This document shows positions 1 to 6,110 of a DNA stretch of 6,879 nucleotides, piece after piece. A model generated the notes under the pieces. It was not told the DNA's origin. It searched no databases and saw only the letters and a program-made list of their open reading frames with translations. The translations under genes and the position numbers were made by a program. The DNA lies in NCBI GenBank assembly GCA_964462865.1, contig CAYWZO010000079.1, forward strand, positions 1 through 6,879, given 5' to 3'. Numbering within the stretch: the first letter of the stretch is position 1; every line of letters starts with the position of its first letter. This DNA is from Fen-1077 sp964462865. GTDB lineage: Bacteria; Chloroflexota; Dehalococcoidia; Dehalococcoidales; RBG-16-60-22.

Positions 1-641
1 CCGTCGGCGATGTAGAGCGGCTGGTCGGCAAGGTATCCGCTTATCCGCTCGATTACCTTCTTATCTGCTAAAGCCCACAGATGGTAGCTGTCGCCGTTGG
101 CGGTGTTAATGTTAAACAGGGATTTGCCGCGGGTTGTGGCCTCCAGCAAAGAGAAAATACGCTGCTGGCTGTCTTCATACAGGGCCATGATGGGGCTCGT
201 ATTGGCCCGGAGCGTCCATAAAAGGCTCAAACGGTCGCCCTTGGGACGGGACAGCGTGCCTTCGTGCGGGCGGACAATCTTTTTGTCCCATTCTTCCAGC
301 CTGACCAGGCAGTTGATTTCCCGGCGGCGGTGATTTTTACCGCGGTAGTTAAACCGGTGTTCGTTGATATATAGTGCCGGCGCTTCGTCAGATACGAGGA
401 CCCGCTGCTTCAGCCAGCTTGCCAGGGCAGCCGCGGCGCGGGTGTATTTGTTGTCAGCCTCTTTATCGTGCGGCAGCTCGCGCCCGTATTCGATGCGGAC
501 GAAGTTGTAGTCGCTGCGCTGGTAGAGTTCCTGCTGTAGCTGGGGGGAAATGATATCGTAGGGGGGACAGATTACCCTGGCCAGGTTTTTCACCAGTGCC
601 GGGTTGTAATGTACGCCGTAAAAAGGACGAATGTCAGCCAA
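1..641 (-). CDS. DUF1015 family protein, N-terminal part (cut by left edge)
   Basis: The first 213 codons of a minus-strand gene are visible and the reading frame is open throughout. I recognise the DUF1015 family (COG4198 type, function not established) from three landmarks: CPPYD at residues 25-29, RPHEGT at 124-129, and IADG at the window edge (211-214), which in the family continues into a His-His-Arg-Tyr-Glu-Thr block. Family members are usually a little over 400 residues, so about half is present. The start is a TTG at 641-639, chosen because an AAAGGAG Shine-Dalgarno (656-650) lies 8 nt upstream and because the product then begins with the family-typical ADIRPF. The charged and aromatic make-up, with no signal peptide or membrane segment so far, suggests a cytoplasmic protein. 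It diverges from the MBL hydrolase. Homologues are often near serine biosynthesis genes in other genomes, but nothing here shows that. Confidence 0.9.
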   Translation of the reverse strand, partial: MADIRPFYGVHYNPALVKNLARVICPPYDIISPQLQQELYQRSDYNFVRIEYGRELPHDKEADNKYTRAAAALASWLKQRVLVSDEAPALYINEHRFNYRGKNHRRREINCLVRLEEWDKKIVRPHEGTLSRPKGDRLSLLWTLRANTSPIMALYEDSQQRIFSLLEATTRGKSLFNINTANGDSYHLWALADKKVIERISGYLADQPLYIAD

Positions 642-727
642 GCCGGAAGCTCCTTTGTATATGGTTGATGCACAGGTTGTTATTGTTAGTTTAAAGCATA
701 ATTAAGAAAAGGCGCAAGTAACATGTA

Positions 728-757
728 ATGCAAAACCGGCCGCTTTTCAGCTATAAT
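728..757 (+). promoter_or_regulatory. Candidate promoter of the MBL hydrolase gene
   Basis: A perfect -10 hexamer TATAAT lies at 752-757, about 35 bp before the gene start. The best -35 candidates, ATGCAA at 728-733 or TGCAAA at 729-734, match the consensus at only 3 of 6 positions. The expected start of transcription near 764 gives a leader of about 28 nt that contains the Shine-Dalgarno GGAGGG at 781-786. The -10 is persuasive and the -35 is weak. I see no comparably good promoter for the divergent DUF1015 gene in the rest of the 642-791 gap. Confidence 0.5.
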
Positions 758-791
758 ATTTGATAAAGAACAGGATAACCGGAGGGAAGCC

Positions 792-1406
792 TTGATTATC
801 AGGAAGCTCGTCGTCGGGCAGATTGCCAGCAACTGCTATATCGTCGGCTCGGAAAAGACGAAGGAAGGCATGATTATCGACCCCGGCGCTGACGCCAAAG
901 AGATTCTACGCACTGTCGAGAAGCTGGGACTGAAGATAAAGCTCATTGTGTTAACCCACCGCCATCCGGACCACGTCGGTGCGGCGGCGCAGGTCAAGGC
1001 GGCCACCGGCGCGGAAGTGGCCGCCCACGCCGAGATGGCCCGCTACCTGCCACAGTCGCCCAGCTATATCTACGAGCCGCCCTACGAGGCTGCCCCCTAT
1101 CCTGACCGCATCCTCGAGGAAGGCGACCGCATTGATATCGGCGACTTGCACTTTTCTGTCTTGCACACGCCGGGGCACACGCCCTGCGGCATCAGCATCG
1201 TGGGGGAGGGGCATGTCTTTACGGGGGACACGCTTTTCAACTACGGCATCGGCCGGTACGATTTGGTTGACGGCGACGGCCGCGCGCTAATCAACGGGAT
1301 TAAGACCAAGCTGTTAACGCTGCCGCCGGAAACCGTCGTCCATCCCGGCCACGGCCCGGACTCGCTCATCACTACGGAAAAGCGGGCCAATCCTTTCTTG
1401 AGATGA
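792..1406 (+). CDS. Metallo-beta-lactamase-fold hydrolase, glyoxalase II type
   Basis: A 204-residue, single-domain MBL-fold protein, the usual size of the small glyoxalase II-like (YcbL-type) hydrolases. The metal-binding set is complete: THRHPDH at 55-61 supplies His56, His58, Asp60 and His61; PGHTPCG supplies His129; FTGDTLF supplies bridging Asp146; and HPGHGP at 184-189 supplies His187. The stretch GIGRYDL after the Asp is the family's usual GxIGRxD-like element. It probably binds two metal ions (Zn or Fe/Zn) in the cytoplasm and hydrolyses a thioester such as an acylglutathione or other acyl-thiol; the substrate cannot be told from sequence. The start is TTG at 792, with GGAGGG at 781-786 at proper spacing and the family-typical short strand (MIIRKLVVG) before the ASNCYI element. 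It ends 5 bp before the convergent lysA stop. Confidence 0.93.
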   Translation: MIIRKLVVGQIASNCYIVGSEKTKEGMIIDPGADAKEILRTVEKLGLKIKLIVLTHRHPDHVGAAAQVKAATGAEVAAHAEMARYLPQSPSYIYEPPYEAAPYPDRILEEGDRIDIGDLHFSVLHTPGHTPCGISIVGEGHVFTGDTLFNYGIGRYDLVDGDGRALINGIKTKLLTLPPETVVHPGHGPDSLITTEKRANPFLR

Positions 1407-1423
1407 AGGCCTCACGCTTTTTT
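1378..1423. terminator. Probable shared terminator at the convergent junction
   Basis: AAAAGCG at 1378-1384 pairs with CGCTTTT at 1415-1421. GGCC at 1385-1388 can pair with GGCC at 1408-1411 across a 3-nt bulge, leaving a loop of about 19 nt. On the plus strand the stem is followed by further T residues (to 1423). On the minus strand it ends in CGCTTTT. It therefore could stop both the hydrolase transcript and the lysA transcript. It overlaps the last codons of the hydrolase and the lysA stop codon. The loop is long and the inner stem short, so this is a moderate call. Confidence 0.4.
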
Positions 1424-2689
1424 AAGTATCTTCGGCCTGAAATCAAAGGTGGAGAAAAGGTCTGCCATCGTTTCCGCCCGCCGTATGAGCTCCACCGAGC
1501 CGTCGGTATGTAAGAGCAGTTCCTGGGGGCGCAGCCAGCCGTTATAGTTCCCGCCAATCGCTGGGGAGTGGGCACCGGTGTCATGCTGGACGATGATATC
1601 GCCGATTTCCGCTCTCGGTAAGAGCCTCTGCCTGGCGAACTTGTCGTTATTTTCGCACAGGGGCCCGACGACGTCGACCGTCTCCTCCTGGCCCTGCCGG
1701 GGCTGGCCTGACGGGTCGAGAACGGTAATGTGGTGGTAGGCCGTTTCGTAAATGGCCGGACGCGGGTTGGCGGACATGGTGGCGGCATTAACGCCGACGT
1801 ATTCGCGGTACTTGCTCATCCGGTTGATGACCGTCATCACCAGGGCGCCGTGCGGGCCGGTAATATAGCGGCCGCATTCCATGAATAATCTGGGGGAATA
1901 TCCGTTTTTTTGTTTGAATGTCTGCAATAAGTTTTCCGATTCTCCGGCGAGAGCGGGCAGGTCGAAGCTGTTGTCCCCCGGCCGGTAAGGGATGCCTATG
2001 CCGCCGCCGATATTGAAAAACTCGAACCTGATGCCCAGCGCCTGCGAGACCATCTCCATGACCTCGAGCAGCATCCGCACGGTCTCCACCATGTAGCGGT
2101 AGTCCCGCTGATTGGAAACAATCATCGTATGCAGGCCGAAGCGCCTGGCGCCGCGTTCCTTAGCTCGCCGGTAGCCCTCGGTAATCTGGTCGTGCCGTAA
2201 CCCGTATTTCGCTTCCACCGGGTTGCCGATTATCTGGTTGCCGGTACGCCTTTCGCCGGGATTGTACCGGAAACAAATCAGCTCCGGGACTTCGGGCAAT
2301 CTGTCAATCATGGAAAGGTCATCAAGGTTTAAGATACAGCCGCCGTCAGCCAACGCCAGGCGGAAAAGCTCGTCAGAGGTGTCATTTGAGGAAAACATGA
2401 TGTCCTCGCCGGTAAACCCGTTACGCCGCGCCAGCGTCAGTTCCGAGGACGAGCTGCAATCGACTCCGAAGCCGAGTTTTTGCATGATTTTCAGGATGGC
2501 GGGGTTGGGCAGCGCCTTTACCGCGAAGAACTCACGGAAACCGGCAATATTTTGGAAATTGAGCTTTAACGCTTCGCCCGTGTCCATGATTCCACGTTCG
2601 TCGAAGATATGAAAAGGCGTGCCGAAGTATGCGATGATTTTCGGCAGCGCCGGGAAAAGGCGTTTCTGGAAAGCTGGTGACATCGGCAT
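1412..2689 (-). CDS. lysA: Diaminopimelate decarboxylase family protein (fold-type III, PLP)
   Basis: A 425-residue PLP enzyme of the alanine-racemase-fold decarboxylase family, at the normal LysA length. It probably decarboxylates meso-diaminopimelate to lysine in the cytoplasm, the last step of that pathway. Landmarks: FFAVKAL with the PLP lysine at Lys58; GLHTM with His187, which stacks on PLP; the phosphate-binding glycine run FNIGGGIG (Gly228-230); ECGRY with Glu271 and Arg274; CENNDKFA with Cys345 and Glu346; and NYN at 381-383. The tyrosine of the usual GAY motif is His374 (DTGAHS). From memory, the CENND plus GAH combination is typical of one LysA subgroup, not a lesion. The frame is open to 2749, but that ATG lies inside the hppA terminator. 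I chose the ATG at 2689-2687 because AAGGAGG lies 8 nt upstream. Related carboxynorspermidine or other amino-acid decarboxylases remain possible, since no other lysine genes are in view. Confidence 0.85.
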   Translation of the reverse strand: MPMSPAFQKRLFPALPKIIAYFGTPFHIFDERGIMDTGEALKLNFQNIAGFREFFAVKALPNPAILKIMQKLGFGVDCSSSSELTLARRNGFTGEDIMFSSNDTSDELFRLALADGGCILNLDDLSMIDRLPEVPELICFRYNPGERRTGNQIIGNPVEAKYGLRHDQITEGYRRAKERGARRFGLHTMIVSNQRDYRYMVETVRMLLEVMEMVSQALGIRFEFFNIGGGIGIPYRPGDNSFDLPALAGESENLLQTFKQKNGYSPRLFMECGRYITGPHGALVMTVINRMSKYREYVGVNAATMSANPRPAIYETAYHHITVLDPSGQPRQGQEETVDVVGPLCENNDKFARQRLLPRAEIGDIIVQHDTGAHSPAIGGNYNGWLRPQELLLHTDGSVELIRRAETMADLFSTFDFRPKILKKA

Positions 2690-2714
2690 AGGCAAGCCCT
2701 CCTTCCTGCCGTTT

Positions 2715-2742
2715 ATTATATAAAAAAGGGGCATGACGTTAA
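2715..2742 (-). promoter_or_regulatory. Candidate lysA promoter overlapping the hppA terminator
   Basis: On the minus strand a perfect TATAAT (2720-2715) lies just before the lysA Shine-Dalgarno. The best -35 candidate is TTAACG at 2742-2737, 16 bp upstream, with 4 of 6 consensus matches. It falls in the loop of the hppA terminator, and the -10 sits at the end of the terminator's T-rich tail. Transcription would start near 2708 and give a leader of about 20 nt. The -10 match is strong and the -35 weak. Confidence 0.45.
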
Positions 2743-2756
2743 AAGTCATGCCCCTT
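2720..2756 (-). terminator. Rho-independent terminator of hppA
   Basis: A perfect 12-bp inverted repeat, AAGGGGCATGAC at 2726-2737 against its complement at 2745-2756, surrounds a 7-nt loop. On the minus strand it begins 18 bp after the hppA stop and the stem runs into a T-rich stretch (CTTTTTTATATAA). This is a textbook intrinsic terminator in the orientation of hppA. It also shows that the ATG at 2749 within the lysA frame is not a sensible start. Confidence 0.92.
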
Positions 2757-2774
2757 AATCAATACCTAACTCGA

Positions 2775-4937
2775 TTAGCCAATAAACAGCGGGCACATCA
2801 CCAGGGTGATGGTGGCCAGGAGTTTCACCAGCACGTGCAGGGAAGGCCCGGCGGTGTCCTTGAGCGGGTCGCCGAGGGTATCGCCGACCACCGCCGCCTG
2901 GTGAGCGAAGGACTTCTTGCCCAGGACATTACCGTTCTCATCCTTGAGCTGTCCGTCCTCGATCATCTTCTTGGCGTTGTCCCAGGCGCCGCCGCCGTTG
3001 TTCATGAAGGACGCCATCATGATACCGCCGATGGTGCCTACCATCAAAACCGCGGCCACGACCATCGCGGCGTCATAGCCTGGCGAAAGGTAGCGGAAAA
3101 CAACGCCGATAACAATCGGGCCGAGCACCGGGAGCAGTCCCGGGGCAATCATTTCCCGTAGACCGGCGCGGGTGGTGATATCCACGGCCTTGCCGTAGTC
3201 CGGCATGTGGGGATGCGCCGGGTCCTTGGGATTGAGAATCTCGGGGTCAGCCTTAAACTGGCGGCGTACCTCCTCAATAATCTTGGAGGCGGTCTTACCG
3301 ACGGCCTTAATGGCCCAGGCGCTGAAGAGGTAGACAATCATCGCGGCGAGTAAAGCGCCAACAAATACTTCTATGCGGGCAATATTAACGATATTATATT
3401 GGCCTTCAGTCCCGAATTTAATAAGAGATACGCGGTCCAGATAAGCCTGGAAAAGCAGGAAGGCGGCCAGACCGGCGGAAACCATGGCGTAACCCTTGGT
3501 CAGGGCCTTGGTGGTATTGCCGACGGCGTCCAGCCGGTCGGTTATCTTGCGTACTTCCGGCCCGGCCCCGGCCATCTCGTTGATGCCGTTGGCGTTATCG
3601 GTGATGGGGCCGAAGGTGTCCATGGACAGGACGTAAGGACAGGTCATCAGCATGCCCATCGTCGCCACGGCCGTGCCGAAAGCCCCGGCCCCCTGGACAC
3701 CGCTCTGGGCCCCGAACCAGTAAGCCAGCAGCAGGGCCACACCGATGATGAGGGCAGTAGCGAAGGTGGTGGAAAAACCTACCGACATCCCCATGATAAT
3801 ATTGGTAGCCGGCCCGGTCTTGGAAGCTTCGGCAATCTCGCGTACCGGGCGGTAGCGCCATTCCGTGTAGTACTGGGTGACAAAGACGATAACGACGCTG
3901 GCGACGATTCCCACCATACCGGCCCACAGGAGCCACCAGTTATCGAGCATGAAGCGGACGGTGATTATCAGGCCTACTATAGAAAGCGCGATAGCCACGA
4001 AGTAACCCCTGTTGAGAGCGTTCATGGCGTTCTCACTCTCTTTGGCCCTAACGGTGAGCAGGCCGATCATACTGGCAATCATCCCGAAACCACGTACGCA
4101 GAGCGGGAACAATATCCAGGCGATATCTTTGGTAGCCAGGTAGGCGAAGACGCCGAGAATCATCGCACCGATGTTCTCGGCAGCGGTCGATTCGAAGAGG
4201 TCGGCGCCACGGCCGGCGCAGTCGCCGACATTATCACCGACAAGGTCGGCAATCACGGCGGGATTACGCGGGTCATCTTCCGGTATCCCGGACTCGACCT
4301 TACCAACGAGGTCGGCACCGACATCAGCAGCCTTGGTATAGATGCCTCCGCCCAACTGGGCGAAAAGCGCCACGAAGCTGGCGCCGAAACCGAAGCCGAC
4401 AATCAGGTGGGGCGAGATTTCTGGCGTGTTGTTGCCGCCGTAGGCAAAGAAGATGATGGTGACCCCGATTAGGCTAAGGGCGGTGATGAGGAAACCGGAT
4501 ACCGCCCCGCCCCGCAGGGCGACGTTGACAGCCTCCGACAGGCTCTTCTGTGCGGCGGCGGCACAGCGTACATTTGATTTCACCGCGATGTACATCCCGA
4601 TGAAACCGGCCAGACCGGAACAAAAAGCGCCCACCAGAAAGGCGACGGCGGTTCGCCAGCCTACATCCAGGCCGCTGTAACCGTACTTCTCCACCCCGGT
4701 ATGGCCCAGCACGCCCACCAGAACGCCGATGATGATGGCTATCGCCACCGAATACATGGCGATGGTGCTGTACTGGCGCTTGAGAAAAGCCCAGGCGCCC
4801 TGAAAAATGATATCGCCGATTTCCTTCATTTTAGGCGTGCCGGTGGGGTGCTTCATCACGTGCATGACGAGAAAAACAGCAAAGACAAGAGTGATTACCC
4901 CGGAAACAGGTACAATCCAAAAAATTCCAGGTAACAT
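2775..4937 (-). CDS. hppA: Membrane-bound proton-translocating pyrophosphatase, K+-independent type
   Basis: A 720-residue integral membrane pyrophosphatase, with normal family length and many hydrophobic segments (about 16 helices are expected). It hydrolyses cytoplasmic PPi and pumps ions outward. The catalytic Asp/Lys sets are all present: KAADVGADLVGK (Lys202, Asp205, Asp209, Lys213); GIPEDDPRNPA at 217-227; DLVGDNVGD (Asp231, Asp235, Asp239); GPITDNA (Asp447); WDNAKK (Asp653, Lys656); and GDTLGDPLKD (Asp686, Asp690, Lys693, Asp694). GNTTKALT at 473-480 has Lys477 and Thr480 where K+-dependent enzymes have Ala and Ala/Gly. This family-established signature marks K+-independent pumps, which are H+ pumps. 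The start is ATG at 4937 with AAAGGGAG directly upstream (4948-4941, short spacing). It is monocistronic by context, with its own leader upstream and a strong terminator downstream. Leu232 replaces a common Asn in the ADNVGDNVGD block, probably a lineage variant. Confidence 0.97.
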   Translation of the reverse strand: MLPGIFWIVPVSGVITLVFAVFLVMHVMKHPTGTPKMKEIGDIIFQGAWAFLKRQYSTIAMYSVAIAIIIGVLVGVLGHTGVEKYGYSGLDVGWRTAVAFLVGAFCSGLAGFIGMYIAVKSNVRCAAAAQKSLSEAVNVALRGGAVSGFLITALSLIGVTIIFFAYGGNNTPEISPHLIVGFGFGASFVALFAQLGGGIYTKAADVGADLVGKVESGIPEDDPRNPAVIADLVGDNVGDCAGRGADLFESTAAENIGAMILGVFAYLATKDIAWILFPLCVRGFGMIASMIGLLTVRAKESENAMNALNRGYFVAIALSIVGLIITVRFMLDNWWLLWAGMVGIVASVVIVFVTQYYTEWRYRPVREIAEASKTGPATNIIMGMSVGFSTTFATALIIGVALLLAYWFGAQSGVQGAGAFGTAVATMGMLMTCPYVLSMDTFGPITDNANGINEMAGAGPEVRKITDRLDAVGNTTKALTKGYAMVSAGLAAFLLFQAYLDRVSLIKFGTEGQYNIVNIARIEVFVGALLAAMIVYLFSAWAIKAVGKTASKIIEEVRRQFKADPEILNPKDPAHPHMPDYGKAVDITTRAGLREMIAPGLLPVLGPIVIGVVFRYLSPGYDAAMVVAAVLMVGTIGGIMMASFMNNGGGAWDNAKKMIEDGQLKDENGNVLGKKSFAHQAAVVGDTLGDPLKDTAGPSLHVLVKLLATITLVMCPLFIG

Positions 4938-4985
4938 TTTCTCCCTTTCTAGGTTGTTAGAATGTGTTTGTTTTATCTCACCTTG

Positions 4986-5022
4986 CGGGTCGGCCTCTTT
5001 TTTGCACCGGCCATTCCGCCCG
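4986..5022 (-). other. GC-rich hairpin in the hppA leader
   Basis: On the minus strand CGGG (5022-5019) can pair with CCCG (4989-4986), and inside it GGCC (5012-5009) with GGCC (4995-4992). An asymmetric internal loop lies between the stems, and the 13-nt loop contains six A residues. It lies between the terminator-like hairpin at 5047-5081 and the hppA start, about 50 nt upstream of the ATG. I do not recognise a known riboswitch consensus in it. It may be incidental pairing in a GC-rich stretch. Confidence 0.25.
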
Positions 5023-5039
5023 GCTAATTTGGATTTTTT

Positions 5040-5081
5040 AAAAACAGATAGAGCAGGAGTAGGTCCTACCCCTGCCCTGTC
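5040..5081 (-). terminator. Intrinsic terminator-like hairpin between the cupin gene and hppA
   Basis: Arms at 5047-5063 and 5065-5081 form a 17-bp stem around GGTCC. On the minus strand the RNA has 14 Watson-Crick pairs, two G-U wobbles and one A-C mismatch; the plus-strand RNA has two mismatches and one wobble. The minus strand continues TG then TTTTT (5044-5040). The stem therefore fits better as a minus-strand terminator, ending the PNPOx-cupin transcript about 95 nt past the cupin stop. A good promoter lies between the cupin stop and this hairpin, so for hppA it would act as a leader attenuator. Confidence 0.75.
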
Positions 5082-5091
5082 TTATTTGACC

Positions 5092-5130
5092 CTGATAAAC
5101 ATGGTTACCATGATTATATAAAATTATCAG
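5092..5130. repeat. Nested palindromes upstream of hppA
   Basis: CATGGT (5100-5105) and ACCATG (5107-5112) make a perfect 6-bp inverted repeat with a 1-bp centre. CTGATAA (5092-5098) and TTATCAG (5124-5130) form an outer 7-bp inverted repeat. The inner palindrome covers the start point predicted from the hppA promoter (near 5106). This is a plausible operator position, though a structure in the cupin mRNA tail is also possible. Confidence 0.5.
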
Positions 5131-5141
5131 CCTGCTGTCTA
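5113..5141 (-). promoter_or_regulatory. Probable hppA promoter
   Basis: On the minus strand TAGACA (5141-5136, 5 of 6 matches to TTGACA) is separated by exactly 17 bp from a perfect TATAAT (5118-5113). This is the best complete sigma70-type promoter in the window and it points towards hppA. Transcription would begin near 5106, giving a leader of about 170 nt that contains both hairpins. There is no comparably good promoter between the hairpin at 5047-5081 and the hppA start. Confidence 0.6.
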
Positions 5142-5176
5142 TATCTAAATACTTAAGACTCCGGTACGATTAACTA

Positions 5177-5599
5177 TCACTTTGGTAGAGGCTTGTGCAT
5201 GACGTACTGCGGTGTTAAGGCCACGTTCATAAATATCACCGGTTTACGCACCGCCCTGAAAACGAGGGGGCAGTGTATCGTGTTCCTGGGTATGTGCAGG
5301 ACAGTAGGCCCGGTGATAATGTGCTTTTCGCCCTCCTCGCCCAGGTAAATTTCCACTTCGGCATCGAATTCGGTGATGTTGAGCGAATTTGACCCGTAAA
5401 AATGCAGGAACTGGTCGAAGTCGTGGGCGTGGGCCTCCTCCACCATGGTGTGCGCCTCGGTGACGCAGTTCCACAGCACGGAAAAGTTCTTTTCGCCTAC
5501 CTCGGTATGCTGCCGGCTATAAAAGATAAGCCTCGGCCCGAATTTGCCTTTGACTATCGGGTCTTTGAAAAAGTATTTGCCGTATTTGCTTTCTGCCAT
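5177..5599 (-). CDS. Small cupin-domain protein of unknown function
   Basis: A 140-residue single-domain protein with a cupin barrel. Motif 1 is read at EEAHAHDFDQFLHFYG, residues 54-69, with His57 and His59 as likely metal ligands and Asp62 or Gln63 in place of the usual Glu. Motif 2 is read at PRNTIHCP, residues 104-111, with Pro104, Asn106 and His109. The three-histidine set suggests a bound divalent metal; the reaction is unknown. There is no signal peptide or membrane segment, so it is probably cytoplasmic. The start is ATG at 5599 with GGAGG 7 nt upstream. It follows the PNPOx-like gene by 51 bp with no terminator visible between them, so the two are probably cotranscribed. I cannot assign a substrate; small cupins of this sort range from sugar isomerases and dioxygenases to sensors. 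Confidence 0.85.
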   Translation of the reverse strand: MAESKYGKYFFKDPIVKGKFGPRLIFYSRQHTEVGEKNFSVLWNCVTEAHTMVEEAHAHDFDQFLHFYGSNSLNITEFDAEVEIYLGEEGEKHIITGPTVLHIPRNTIHCPLVFRAVRKPVIFMNVALTPQYVMHKPLPK

Positions 5600-5650
5600 T
5601 TTATAGCCTCCGTCACCGTGAATTATCCGGGGGGCAGATTAAAGAAGGCG

Positions 5651-6079
5651 TTAAAACTTGACCCTGGGTATCCGGTCTTCCTTCATGCTGTCGGCCCCTG
5701 TCCAGAAGTAGGCCTCGCCGGTATAGATATGAAATACGGCCAGCAGGGGATTATCCGGCTTGGTGATTCCAAAGTCCTTGACAAAGGGCCTTTCCTTGAT
5801 GCATCTGGCCCTCAATTCCATGTCATCATCGATGAATCTGACCTTACCGGATACCCTCATGACTTTTTTTTTGTCCTTGGTGTTAAAGCAGACTTCCACC
5901 CTGGGATTTTTCCTTAACTGCCGGCACATCGCCTTGACAGACTGCGCCTGGAAATAGAAACCGGTCTCATCGGCGAACCACATTCTCAAAGCTCTTACCC
6001 TCGGCTGGCTGCCTTCCGCAGTGGCCAGATAGCAGGCCCGGTTTTCATTAGCAAAGGCCACGTATTCTTTAAAGTCCAT
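5651..6079 (-). CDS. Pyridoxamine 5'-phosphate oxidase-like flavin split-barrel protein
   Basis: A 142-residue protein of the PNPOx-like FMN-binding split-barrel superfamily. The pattern is typical: an N-terminal helix (MDFKEYVAFANEN), a first strand CYLAT (16-20), the turn GSQPRVRALRMWF (23-35), then GFYFQAQSVKA (40-50), and CRQLRKNPRVEVCF (52-65), where the family has its K-x-L-x-x-NP-x-V segment. A second barrel half follows from VMRVSGKVRFIDD (73-85). Relatives bind FMN, F420 or haem and reduce or oxidise small molecules; many are annotated only by fold. It is too short and divergent to be the vitamin B6 enzyme PdxH. It is cytoplasmic by composition. The start is ATG at 6079; the Shine-Dalgarno (GGGAGAGG, ending 10-11 nt upstream) is looser than that of its neighbours. 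It is the first gene of a likely two-gene unit with the cupin. Confidence 0.88.
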   Translation of the reverse strand: MDFKEYVAFANENRACYLATAEGSQPRVRALRMWFADETGFYFQAQSVKAMCRQLRKNPRVEVCFNTKDKKKVMRVSGKVRFIDDDMELRARCIKERPFVKDFGITKPDNPLLAVFHIYTGEAYFWTGADSMKEDRIPRVKF

Positions 6080-6110
6080 GAAAAATCTACCTCTCCCGCG
6101 ATTATTTTCA

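Noticed and set aside
97..333. A small plus-strand open frame (78 codons) within the DUF1015 region
   Set aside because: The opposite strand carries the conserved HEGT region of DUF1015 over the same bases.
2690..2749. A 20-residue N-terminal extension of LysA starting at the ATG at 2749
   Set aside because: That ATG is inside the hppA terminator stem and upstream of the likely lysA promoter -10. A strong Shine-Dalgarno points to the ATG at 2689.
2733..3161. A plus-strand open frame of 142 codons over the hppA 3' end
   Set aside because: It begins in the terminator stem, is antisense to conserved hppA codons, and is His/Gly/Gln-rich without a domain.
3399..4472. A long open frame (357 codons) on the plus strand inside hppA
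   Set aside because: It lies wholly antisense to the conserved pyrophosphatase, has a skewed Gly/His/Asp-rich composition and no recognisable domain. It is an effect of the GC-rich codon use of hppA.
4938..5040. A riboswitch upstream of hppA
   Set aside because: The hairpins are real pairings, but I could not match the sequence to any riboswitch consensus I know, such as cyclic-di-GMP, SAM, guanidine or fluoride. Only a structured leader can be claimed.
5402..5917. A plus-strand open frame of 171 codons across the cupin and PNPOx genes
   Set aside because: It is antisense to two genes with clear family motifs and shows no domain of its own.
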